From the NCBI RefSeq assembly GCF_003732225.1, contig NZ_MOBJ01000011.1, forward strand, positions 1 to 64,000: a stretch of 64,000 nt of DNA, read 5' to 3'. Below the pieces are notes generated by a model. It made no database searches. It saw only the letters and a list, made by a program, of their open reading frames with translations, and had not been told where the DNA came from. Positions 41,525-48,521 of the stretch are shown here, piece by piece (the stretch's first letter is position 1; the number at the start of each line of letters is the position of its first letter). A program made the translations under genes and the position numbers. The stretch is from Pseudomonas brassicacearum (lineage in GTDB: Bacteria; Pseudomonadota; Gammaproteobacteria; Pseudomonadales; Pseudomonadaceae).

Positions 41525-42027
41525 TTGAGTATCCGCAAAGAGGGGCTGGTGATTTCGCCGTCGCTGAGCTGGCGCAAGGCCTGGCGGGCGCGGGACAGGC
41601 GAGACATCACGGTGCCGGTGGGGACGTCGAGGATCTCGGCGACCTCCTTGTAACTCAAGCCTTCCACCGAGACCCAGAGCAACAGCGCACGTTGCTCGGT
41701 GGTCAGTTTGTCGAAGGCTTGCAGCGTCGATTGCGCCAACACCGTGCGCTCGACCGAGGGCTGCGCATCGTCGCGACCGGTGAAGAACTCAAGCATTCGC
41801 GCATAACGCCTTGAGCGTCGATGGGCGTCGAGAAACTGCCGATACAGAATCGAAAACAGCCAGGCACGTAGATCACCGTCCGGGCGTTTGTCGCCCCAAC
41901 CCGACAGCGCCCGCTCCAGGCACGACTGCACCAGATCGTCTGCGCTGCTGGGGTTGCGCGTCAGCGACACGGCAAACCGCCGTAGCCTGGGGATGAGTTC
42001 ACGTAACAGTTCGTCGAGATCGTTCAT
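41521..42027 (-). CDS. ECF-type RNA polymerase sigma factor
   Basis: A 168-residue ECF sigma factor. Region 2 (about 10-75: LIPRLRRFAVSLTRNPSSADDLVQSCLERAL, RAWLFSILYRQFLDAHRR) and region 4 (about 105-160: LLLWVSVEGLSYKEVAEILDVPTGTVMSRLSRARQAL) are joined by a short linker. The ATG at 42027 begins MNDLDELL; the frame continues 16 codons upstream through the predicted promoter and is rejected. With the anti-sigma factor it probably controls itself and the divergent peroxidase operon through two matching promoters. Confidence 0.92.
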   Translation of the reverse strand: MNDLDELLRELIPRLRRFAVSLTRNPSSADDLVQSCLERALSGWGDKRPDGDLRAWLFSILYRQFLDAHRRSRRYARMLEFFTGRDDAQPSVERTVLAQSTLQAFDKLTTEQRALLLWVSVEGLSYKEVAEILDVPTGTVMSRLSRARQALRQLSDGEITSPSLRILK

Positions 42028-42062
42028 GGAATGCTGGCTAGTCTTTACGCGTTGGACTAGGG

Positions 42063-42088
42063 AGACGCCCGGCATTGGAGGTTATTCC
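42063..42088 (-). promoter_or_regulatory. ECF-type promoter of the sigma/anti-sigma operon
   Basis: On the minus strand GGAAT (42088-42084) is followed after exactly 16 bp by CGTCT (42067-42063). This is the same pair and spacing as the promoter of the divergent peroxidase operon. Transcription would start about 30 nt before the sigma-factor ATG. Confidence 0.72.
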
Positions 42089-42116
42089 AGCGTTGAAAAA
42101 ATAAATACCGGGCCAT

Positions 42117-42142
42117 GGAATAAACCTCTGTGGGCTTCGTCT
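42117..42142 (+). promoter_or_regulatory. ECF-type promoter of the peroxidase operon
   Basis: GGAAT (42117-42121), 16 bp, CGTCT (42138-42142). The two back-to-back promoters also share AA-CCTC after the -35 element. GGAA(C/T) and CGTC are the usual -35/-10 features of ECF sigma factors. Confidence 0.75.
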
Positions 42143-42185
42143 GATTGATCCTTCCCACCGGTGGCCCACGGCCCTGGAGATAGTC

Positions 42186-43280
42186 ATGGTTGATCGTTCA
42201 CCACCGCCACGGCCCGATAAAATCCCCCTGAGCAGCGCGAGTCTGGCCTTGCGTCTGGCCGGTATCGGCGCGGTGGTCGCCGCACTGGCCGGGGCCTTCG
42301 CTTACGTCAATGGAACGTTTGACCCGCAGCGGCTGACGCCGAAGGCGCTGGTCGACGTGTTGGAGAAAAATAACGGCGTACACCCGGGGTTTCGGCGCAA
42401 TCACGCCAAAGGCGTGTGCGTGATCGGGTATTTCGAAAGCAGCAACGAGGCGCGTCCGTATTCAACCGCCCAGGTCTTCAGCGCGGCGCGAACGCCGGTC
42501 GTGGGGCGTTTTGCGCTGCCCAGTGGCAACCCCTACGCGCCGGACAATAGCGTACCGATTCGCAGCCTGGCGTTGCGCTTCAAGCAGGCCAACGGTCAGC
42601 AATGGCGCACGGGGATGAACAGCATGCCGGTGTTCCCGGTGGGCACACCCGAGGCGTTCTATCAGTTGCAACAAGCCCAGACACCCGATCCGGCCACCGG
42701 CAAACCCAATCCCGCCAGCGTCCCGGCGTTTTTTGCCGCACACCCGGAAACCGCGCCTTTTCTGCAATGGGTGAAGACCGCCAAGCCGTCGGCGAGTTAC
42801 GCGACCGAGACCTACAACGGCATCAATGCTTTTTATCTGGTCAACGCGGCAGGCCAGCGTCAGGCGGTGCGCTGGAGCGTGGTGCCCGTGGCGCAAGATG
42901 CGGCCGGCGCCAGTGCCCCTGAAGGTGCGGACTTTCTCGAAAAGGACCTGCTCCAGCGCTTGTTGAAGAGCGGGCCGTTGCGTTGGCAGCTGAGTATCAC
43001 GCTGGCGGCTCCTGTTGACCCGACCAATGATGCCAGCAAGGCCTGGCTGGGTGAGCGCAAGGTCTTGAACGCCGGGACGCTGGTGCTGGAAAGCACCCAG
43101 GCGCAAAACGCTGGCGAATGCCGCGACATCAACTACGACCCGTTGGTACTGCCAAGTGGTATCGAGGGATCCGATGACCCGTTGCTGGCCGCACGTTCAG
43201 CAGCTTATGCCAGTTCTTACCTGCGTCGTACCCATGAAGTCGAGCAGTTGCCCACCGCCAAACAGGAGTCGCCACAATGA
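42186..43280 (+). CDS. Membrane-anchored catalase-family peroxidase (SrpA-like)
   Basis: A 364-residue mini-catalase of the catalase-related peroxidase group. It has an N-terminal membrane anchor (residues 22-42), the distal heme histidine His73 in RRNHAKGVCVIGYF, and the proximal heme tyrosine Tyr341 in RSAAYASSYLRR. True catalases are about 480 residues or more; these short forms act as peroxidases with organic donors. The anchor places the domain in the periplasm. The gene overlaps the following cytochrome b561 gene by ATGA, suggesting electron delivery from the membrane, which is inference. Confidence 0.88.
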   Translation: MVDRSPPPRPDKIPLSSASLALRLAGIGAVVAALAGAFAYVNGTFDPQRLTPKALVDVLEKNNGVHPGFRRNHAKGVCVIGYFESSNEARPYSTAQVFSAARTPVVGRFALPSGNPYAPDNSVPIRSLALRFKQANGQQWRTGMNSMPVFPVGTPEAFYQLQQAQTPDPATGKPNPASVPAFFAAHPETAPFLQWVKTAKPSASYATETYNGINAFYLVNAAGQRQAVRWSVVPVAQDAAGASAPEGADFLEKDLLQRLLKSGPLRWQLSITLAAPVDPTNDASKAWLGERKVLNAGTLVLESTQAQNAGECRDINYDPLVLPSGIEGSDDPLLAARSAAYASSYLRRTHEVEQLPTAKQESPQ

Positions 43281-43819
43281 GCGCGCACCCTCATCATTTC
43301 GCTCCACTGGCGCGGCTGCTGCACTGGCTGATGGCCGTGATGATTATCGCCATGCTGTTTATCGGTGCCGGCATGGTCGCGTCAGTGTCCGAGCGCCATG
43401 AATGGCTGATCCATCTGCACAAACCATTGGGGATAGCGATTTTGTTGTTGGTGATTGCGCGGCTGTTCGTGCGCTTCTCGACCCGCCAACCGCCGTTGCC
43501 GACAGACTTGCCGGGCTGGCAAGTGCTGGCGGCCAAGGCGTCGCATGTGCTGCTTTACGCCTTGATGCTGATCCTGCCGTTGCTGGGTTGGGCGATGATT
43601 TCGGCAGCGGGGGATCCGGTGATGCTCGGCAGTTCGTGGCAATTACCCGCGATTGTGCCGGCGAATGCGCTGCTGTTCGCCTTCCTGCGCACGGCTCATG
43701 GTTATCTGGCGTACCTGCTGTTTCTGACCGTTCTGTTGCACCTGGCGGCGGCGCTGTTCCATGGTTGGGTGCGGCGTGACGGGGTGTTGGACAGCATGCT
43801 GCATGGCAAGGATCACTGA
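43277..43819 (+). CDS. Cytochrome b561 partner of the peroxidase
   Basis: A 180-residue, four-helix membrane cytochrome. Candidate heme-ligand histidines are in RLLHWLM (helix 1), IHLHKPLG (helix 2), SHVLLYALML (helix 3) and TAHGYLAYLLFLTVLLHLAAALFHGW (helix 4). Its ATG overlaps the peroxidase stop. The last 7 bp overlap the 3' end of the convergent MFS gene. It likely passes electrons from quinol to the periplasmic peroxidase. Confidence 0.87.
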   Translation: MSAHPHHFAPLARLLHWLMAVMIIAMLFIGAGMVASVSERHEWLIHLHKPLGIAILLLVIARLFVRFSTRQPPLPTDLPGWQVLAAKASHVLLYALMLILPLLGWAMISAAGDPVMLGSSWQLPAIVPANALLFAFLRTAHGYLAYLLFLTVLLHLAAALFHGWVRRDGVLDSMLHGKDH

Positions 43820-45027
43820 TCGGCCGGCACGGCGCAGCGCTCGGGTGCGCCGCTTTTCAGTGTCAGCAGCCAATAGACCAGCGCCACGGCGTTGATCCCC
43901 GCGCCGAGCCAGCAGACGCCCAGCCAGCCACCCCAGGCATAGATCGCTGTCGAACCGATGGAACCCAGTGCGCTGCCTATCGAGTAGAACAGCATATAGC
44001 CTGCGGTCAGCCGACTTTGGGCTTCGGGCCGTACGCTGTAGATCATGCTTTGGCTGGTCACGTGCACGGCCTGCAAGCCGAGATCGAAGGTGATCACTCC
44101 CAGCAGCAATGCCCAGAGTGACGACTGGGTCAGACCGATCGGCAGCCATGAGGCGAGCATCAACAACAGCGACAGTCCACTGGTCCAGTGGCCCAGGCCG
44201 CGATCGGCCAGATGCCCGGCGCGGGCGGCGGCCAGGGCACCGGCGGCACCGGCCAGTCCAAACAAGCCGATTTCACTGTGGGACAGTGACAGCGGCGCTT
44301 CGCTCAGCGGCAGCACCATCGGGGTCCACAGGACCATGGCGCTGGCGAACGTCAACAGGGCGAGAGTGGCGCGCTGGCGCAACACGGCTTCTTCTTTAAA
44401 CAGTACGAACACTGAGCCGATCAGCTTCCAATAGCGACTGGCCGGTTGGGTTTGTTCGTGTTTGGGCAGCACCTGAAACAACAGCAGCGCCATCAGCAGT
44501 GTCAGAGCGGCCGACAACACATAGATCGAGCGCCAGCCGGCCAGATCCGCCATCGCACCGGAAACCGTTCGGGCCAGCAGAATACCGACCACGATCCCGC
44601 TGGTCACCACGCCCACCACCCGGCCGCGCTCATCAGGCACCGCCAGTGTGGCTGCGTAAGCCACCAACACCTGAGTGACCACCGCCAACAGACCGGTCAG
44701 GGCCATGCCGATCAACAGCCAGAGGCTGCTCGGGGCCAGGGCGATCATCAGCAAGGCGATGGAGGAGAGCAGCGTCTGAGTCACGATCAACTGTCGGCGG
44801 TTAAGCAAGTCGCCCAGCGGCACCAGCAACAGCAGGCCAAGACCGTAACCGATTTGGGTCAGTGTCACGACGATGCCGATAGTCGCCGGATCCATGTCAA
44901 ACGCTTGGGCCATGGCGTCCAGTAATGGCTGGGCGTAATAGACATTGCCGACCGCCAGCCCGCAGGCGATGGCAAACAGTAGAACGACGCCGCTGCTGAG
45001 GTGCGTAGAGGGATGAGAGGATTTCAT
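43813..45027 (-). CDS. MFS transporter (YceI/CynX-like exporter)
   Basis: A 404-residue, 12-helix major facilitator (GVVLLFAIACGLAVGNVYYAQPLLDAMAQAF start, GDLLNRRQLIVTQTLL motif A). The start VGNVYYAQPLL is common in exporters next to HxlR or TetR regulators. ATG 45027 follows GGAGCCCGGC; an in-frame ATG at 45051 adds eight residues but no ribosome site. Divergent from the HxlR gene and probably controlled by it. Substrate unknown. Confidence 0.85.
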   Translation of the reverse strand: MKSSHPSTHLSSGVVLLFAIACGLAVGNVYYAQPLLDAMAQAFDMDPATIGIVVTLTQIGYGLGLLLLVPLGDLLNRRQLIVTQTLLSSIALLMIALAPSSLWLLIGMALTGLLAVVTQVLVAYAATLAVPDERGRVVGVVTSGIVVGILLARTVSGAMADLAGWRSIYVLSAALTLLMALLLFQVLPKHEQTQPASRYWKLIGSVFVLFKEEAVLRQRATLALLTFASAMVLWTPMVLPLSEAPLSLSHSEIGLFGLAGAAGALAAARAGHLADRGLGHWTSGLSLLLMLASWLPIGLTQSSLWALLLGVITFDLGLQAVHVTSQSMIYSVRPEAQSRLTAGYMLFYSIGSALGSIGSTAIYAWGGWLGVCWLGAGINAVALVYWLLTLKSGAPERCAVPADQ

Positions 45028-45040
45028 GCCGGGCTCCGAA

Positions 45041-45100
45041 TGTGGTTTCAAATTAAAACCAGTTGTACGGTAGAGAGGCTGGTTTTATATTGCAACCACA
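45041..45100. promoter_or_regulatory. Nested palindrome between MFS and HxlR genes
   Basis: Two inverted repeats share one centre (45070.5): the inner AAAACCAG-N16-CTGGTTTT (45055-45086) and the outer TGTGGTT/AACCACA (45041-45047 and 45094-45100). The 102-bp divergent spacer is thus largely symmetric, as expected for an operator bound by a dimeric HxlR regulator. Confidence 0.6.
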
Positions 45101-45128
45101 TTTTTGCTGTCAGCCTGCGAGTTCAATC

Positions 45129-45575
45129 ATGGTTAAACGCACAACCTTTACCGATGCCGAGTGCCCGGTCGCGCGTTCGCTGGACGCCATCGGCGACTGG
45201 TGGTCATTACTGATCGTGCGCGATGCCTTCGACGGCATTCGGCGTTTCGGCGAGTTCCAGCGCAGCCTCGGCATGGCCAAGAACATCCTGTCTGCGCGCC
45301 TGCGCTCGCTGGTGGCCCACGGGATTTTTGAAGTGGTCCCGGCATCGGACGGTAGCGCCTATCAGGAATATGTGCTGACGGAAAAGGGGCAGGGCCTGTT
45401 CACCCTGATCATCGGCTTGCGACAGTGGGGCGAGGCGTTTTTCTTTGAGGCGGGGGAGCCGCATTCGCGGATGGTGGATCGCGAGAAGGGTCAGCCAATC
45501 AGGCTTTTGGAGTTGCGTTCCGAGGATGGGCGTTTGCTCGGGCCAGAGGATTGTCGGCGTATCGCCGTCGAGTGA
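45129..45575 (+). CDS. HxlR-family transcriptional regulator
   Basis: A 148-residue winged-helix regulator of the HxlR/DUF24 type: CPVARSLDAIGDWWSLLIVRDAFDGIRRFGEFQRSLGMAKNILSARLRSLVAHGIF, then YVLTEKGQGLF. The conserved N-terminal cysteine (Cys12) is the redox or electrophile sensor in several family members such as YodB and HypR. ATG 45129 gives the family start; the upstream in-frame ATG at 45063 would lie inside the operator. Divergent from the MFS exporter. Confidence 0.9.
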   Translation: MVKRTTFTDAECPVARSLDAIGDWWSLLIVRDAFDGIRRFGEFQRSLGMAKNILSARLRSLVAHGIFEVVPASDGSAYQEYVLTEKGQGLFTLIIGLRQWGEAFFFEAGEPHSRMVDREKGQPIRLLELRSEDGRLLGPEDCRRIAVE

Positions 45576-45577
45576 AA

Positions 45578-45609
45578 AATGGCTGCACGCCTATGGGCAT
45601 GCAGCCATT
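45578..45609. terminator. Terminator between HxlR and M14 peptidase genes
   Basis: AATGGCTGCA and TGCAGCCATT are perfect 10-bp inverted copies. On the minus strand the stem is followed by TTTTTC, so it fits the M14 peptidase transcript; on the plus strand it is a weaker end for the HxlR transcript. Confidence 0.75.
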
Positions 45610-45617
45610 GAGCGGCA

Positions 45618-46769
45618 TCAGCGCAGCATGCCAACCATCTCCGCCACCGTCGATAACACATCCTTACCCAACTGCATCGAACGTTTGCCGGACCAGCCGG
45701 TGCGCGCATTCGGTGCATCATTGTTGTCTTTGAAGGGCATCTCCAGAGTCAACGACAGGCAATCGAACTTCTGCCCGACGCTATTGCAAGCCAGTTTCAT
45801 GTTGGCCTGGCCCGGGAGGTCACGGGTGTAGCCGTGGGTGGTCTGGAAGTCGCGGGTCAGGTGTTTCAGATGACTGCGGAACTGCTCTTCGAGTTTCGCG
45901 ATCCGTGGCGTGTAACCCGGGTTGCCTTCGCAGCCAGCGGCGAATACGTAGGGGATTTCTTCATCGCCGTGGATATCGAGGAACAGGTCGACGCCGTACT
46001 TCTCCATCTGCTGCTGAACGAAGAATACTTCCGGGCTGACTTCCTGGCTCGCGCTCTGCCAGGCGCGGTTGAGGTCCTGGCCCATGGCGTTGGTGCGCAA
46101 GTGGCCATGGAAGGCGCCATCCGGGTTCATGTTCGGGACCAGGTACAGATCGGCACTGGCCAGCAGTTTGTTCAATTCAGGGTCAATGTGCTGTTGCAGG
46201 CGCTCGATGACACCTTCCATGAACCATTCGGCCATGTGTTCGCCAGGATGCTGCTGGGCGATGATCCAGACCTTGCGCTGGCCTTCGGCGCCGCTACCTT
46301 TGCGCAGCAGTTGAATATCGCGACCTTCGACGCTTTTGCCGGTGGCCAGCAGTTCGGTGCCGGCTTTGCTCAGCGCTTGCTCGATCAGCCAGTCATGGCG
46401 TCCGCGGCTGTAGGGTTCAAAGTAGGCGAACCAGGCGTGAGTCTCGGTGGCTTCCAGGCTGAAGCGCAGGCAGTCACCTTCAAAGATCGTCGGTACGCGG
46501 AACCAGTTCACGTGGTCATATGAGGCCACCGCCTGGTAACCGTCCCATGCCTTGCTGTAGGAAGATTTACTGGCGTTGTTCAGTCGAAACCAATGTTCCT
46601 GGCCGACGTGCAGACCACTGGCCTTGAAGTGAAACCACTGGAAATGCTGACTGCGGGTGTCTGGTTTGATGGCCAGCAAGGCCTGCAACGGATTGCTGAG
46701 GTCCAGCACCTCGATGTTGCCGCTGTCGAAGTTGGCGGTGATTTCAAAGGAGCGGTGAGCCACGGTCAT
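45618..46769 (-). CDS. M14-family carboxypeptidase (cytosolic carboxypeptidase-like)
   Basis: A 383-residue zinc metallopeptidase. Zinc ligands His174 and Glu177 are in QQHPGEHMAEW, the third, His267, is in FLDIHGDEE, and the catalytic Glu343 is in LTLEMPF. NMNPDGAF precedes. The N-terminal beta-rich domain (residues 1-120) is typical of the CCP/Nna1-like M14D group found in proteobacteria. There is no signal peptide, so it is cytoplasmic. Substrate unknown. Single gene. Confidence 0.9.
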   Translation of the reverse strand: MTVAHRSFEITANFDSGNIEVLDLSNPLQALLAIKPDTRSQHFQWFHFKASGLHVGQEHWFRLNNASKSSYSKAWDGYQAVASYDHVNWFRVPTIFEGDCLRFSLEATETHAWFAYFEPYSRGRHDWLIEQALSKAGTELLATGKSVEGRDIQLLRKGSGAEGQRKVWIIAQQHPGEHMAEWFMEGVIERLQQHIDPELNKLLASADLYLVPNMNPDGAFHGHLRTNAMGQDLNRAWQSASQEVSPEVFFVQQQMEKYGVDLFLDIHGDEEIPYVFAAGCEGNPGYTPRIAKLEEQFRSHLKHLTRDFQTTHGYTRDLPGQANMKLACNSVGQKFDCLSLTLEMPFKDNNDAPNARTGWSGKRSMQLGKDVLSTVAEMVGMLR

Positions 46770-47042
46770 AATCTATTCCTGAGTATGATTTTTATGGCTG
46801 CTACTTTACACGCAAGGGGGGGAAACCGAGGGCAATTTGCGGGGGATAAAACAGGGGGGGCGTCGTCCTTGACGCAGCCGCAGCTTAGTGTTTATGCGAT
46901 TGATTCTCAAGTGCTATTTTGTTGCCTCAAGCCCGTGCTTGAGCGGTCTGTTGCAAAAAGATGCTCTTTTGATATCATCCGCGCCATCGAATTTAGCAAC
47001 ACCAGTCTTCATTAGCCTGAAGCCATAGCCAGAATAACTGGC
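46770..47042. other. Intergenic stretch between the M14 gene and prrF
   Basis: About 270 bp with no credible gene, lower in GC than its surroundings. No repeat or promoter was recognised apart from what is listed for prrF. Confidence 0.45.
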
Positions 47043-47155
47043 AAAAAAAAGACCCGGCAAAAAGCCGGGTCAAAAACCGTGATTAGCCTGATGAGGAGAT
47101 ATTCCAGGAGTCCGACCTAAGGTCTCTTGGTCTATCACTGATCTCGCGATCAGTT
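47043..47155 (-). ncRNA. prrF: PrrF iron-responsive small RNA
   Basis: On the minus strand the sequence starts AACTGATCGCGAGATCAG (a 5' hairpin, compare AACTGGTCGCGAGATCAG that I recall from P. aeruginosa PrrF). It runs through GGACTCCTGGAATATCTCC and AATCACGGTTTTTG, and ends in GACCCGGC-loop-GCCGGGTC followed by eight Ts. Length about 113 nt. A Fur box covers its promoter. PrrF, with Hfq, represses iron-using proteins (such as sdhCDAB and sodB) when iron is low. Pseudomonads usually carry two copies; only one is in this window. Confidence 0.92.
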
Positions 47156-47156
47156 G

Positions 47157-47186
47157 CTTGCAATAATAATCATTATCATTTGCAAG
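47157..47186 (-). promoter_or_regulatory. Fur box over the prrF promoter
   Basis: The 19-mer at 47159-47177 matches the Fur consensus GATAATGATAATCATTATC at 15 of 19 positions. It is flanked by a 7-bp perfect inverted repeat, CTTGCAA (47157-47163) and TTGCAAG (47180-47186). Placement directly upstream of the prrF start means iron-loaded Fur would block transcription. Confidence 0.88.
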
Positions 47187-47286
47187 TCAAATGTTTTCAT
47201 CCGCCTTATTGGAAAATTTTTCCTGTGGCTTTCCCAAACGTCTGCGGCTTGAGTCGAATCGCAGCGTTCACTTCGATTTTCCCTGT

Positions 47287-47628
47287 TCAGTCTTTCTGGT
47301 CACCGTCCAGGGATCTGTCCACCATGGCCTTGGCCATATCGATCATGTGTACCACTGAAAACGCCAGATCACGGCTTGCGCCATGCAGGTTATCCGCCGA
47401 CTCATAAGCGGTCGCTGCTGCACAACGCAGCAAGTCCGATGCATGGACCAGGGCTTCCTCGCTGCTGATGTTACGGTTTACATCGAAGAATCGTTCTGCG
47501 ACTTCGAATTCTGAAACAGTTGGTTTCAAGTAATAGTCGAGGGCGCGTTGGGCTGCCGCGCAGCCTTTGAGTGAGGTGAAGTTCGCGTCGATTTCCGGTT
47601 CTGTCGTGTCTTTGCGGGTGATATCCAT
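47287..47628 (-). CDS. DUF6124-family protein, second copy
   Basis: A 113-residue helical protein that shares the DUF6124 pattern with the gene at 28.8 kb: CAAAQRALDYYL, SSEEALVHASDLLRCAAATAYESADNL, and SRDLAFSVVHMIDMAKAMVDRSLD. It lacks the MFKATPNPP start, and its upstream region has none of the structured leader. GGAG upstream supports ATG 47628. It is 131 bp upstream of, in terms of transcription, the prrF Fur box. Function unknown. Confidence 0.75.
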   Translation of the reverse strand: MDITRKDTTEPEIDANFTSLKGCAAAQRALDYYLKPTVSEFEVAERFFDVNRNISSEEALVHASDLLRCAAATAYESADNLHGASRDLAFSVVHMIDMAKAMVDRSLDGDQKD

Positions 47629-47757
47629 GCTGGGTATTGCTCCGTGGGTGGGGCGAATGAATAAACTGAATCCTAGTACTAAATGTATTCATGACGAAAA
47701 ATTAAATACTACAATGTGTGTGTTGAGGGTCCGGCCACGCGAAGTATTGTTCCGCCC

Positions 47758-48423
47758 ATGGATAAATGGATTGAGTTGGTCAAAGCCAAGATGAGTGAAC
47801 TCAAAATCACTCAGGAAAAGCTCGCAGAGCGCCTCGCAATGTCTCAGGGCGGCATCGGCCATTGGCTGAACAAACGTCGTCAGCCCAGCCTTGAGGACAT
47901 GAACCGGGTGCTTCAGGAGTTGGGGTTGGGGTTTCTCGAAGTCGCCCTGGTGATCAGGGAGCCCGAGATTGCGGAGGACGATGCACAAGAGGGCGATTAC
48001 GAAGTGTCGCTAGCGCAAAAGTACAACCCGTACTTCCGCTACCCGGTCAGTGATTGGCGTGGCATTGGCGAAGTGCGCGAGCCTGCACCGACCGCTTACG
48101 CCAAGGGTCGCTACGAGTTATCGGATTATCACGCTCAAGGTCCGGCGTTCTGGCTGGTCGTGGTCGGCGATGCGATGACTGCACCGAGCGGTATCAGTAT
48201 TGCGCAAGACATGCTCATTCTGGTCGACCCGGCGGTTGAAGCCGTGCCCGGCAAACTGGTGATTGCACAATGGTCTGACAGCGCCGAAGCGACTTTCCGC
48301 ATGCTGATCGAAGAGGGCGGGCAACGCTATCTCGTGCCGCTGAATCCGACGTACCCGAAGGCCCTGTTTACCGACGAGTGCCGAATCATTGGTGTGGTGG
48401 TGCAGGCAACGGCCAAGTTCTAG
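47758..48423 (+). CDS. XRE/S24-type repressor (PrtR-like) lacking self-cleavage residues
   Basis: A 221-residue regulator with an N-terminal HTH_XRE domain (KITQEKLAERLAMSQGGIGHWLNKRRQPS, residues 16-44) and a C-terminal LexA/S24-like domain. The arrangement and the end LVPLNPTYPKALFTDECRIIGVVVQATAKF resemble PrtR of P. aeruginosa, the repressor of pyocin genes. In cleavable members the Ser is in GDSM and the Lys in ATFKKL. Here they are Ala139 (VVVGDAMTAP) and Arg181 (EATFRML). RecA-induced autocleavage is therefore unlikely. ATG 47758 begins MDKWIELVKAKM. No pyocin or prophage genes are adjacent. Confidence 0.85.
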   Translation: MDKWIELVKAKMSELKITQEKLAERLAMSQGGIGHWLNKRRQPSLEDMNRVLQELGLGFLEVALVIREPEIAEDDAQEGDYEVSLAQKYNPYFRYPVSDWRGIGEVREPAPTAYAKGRYELSDYHAQGPAFWLVVVGDAMTAPSGISIAQDMLILVDPAVEAVPGKLVIAQWSDSAEATFRMLIEEGGQRYLVPLNPTYPKALFTDECRIIGVVVQATAKF

Positions 48424-48425
48424 GC

Positions 48426-48509
48426 TCTGTACGAAAACTGCCTGATCGCCGCTCGGCGAGTTTTCGTACAGACCCCAAGTCAGACAGGTCCTACGGCGTA
48501 GGACCTGTC
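48426..48509. repeat. Two perfect inverted repeats between convergent genes
   Basis: First: TCTGTACGAAAACT (48426-48439) and its exact complement (48459-48472) around a 19-nt loop. Second: GACAGGTCCTAC (48483-48494) and GTAGGACCTGTC (48498-48509) around GGC. Neither has a T-run, but the second could act as a terminator for either convergent gene. The first resembles insertion-sequence ends. Confidence 0.75.
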
Positions 48510-48521
48510 ATCAGGCCGCGG

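Noticed and set aside
47180..47407. Plus-strand open frame of 75 codons next to the Fur box
   Set aside because: It is antisense to the DUF6124 gene, and the Fur box points to prrF on the minus strand.
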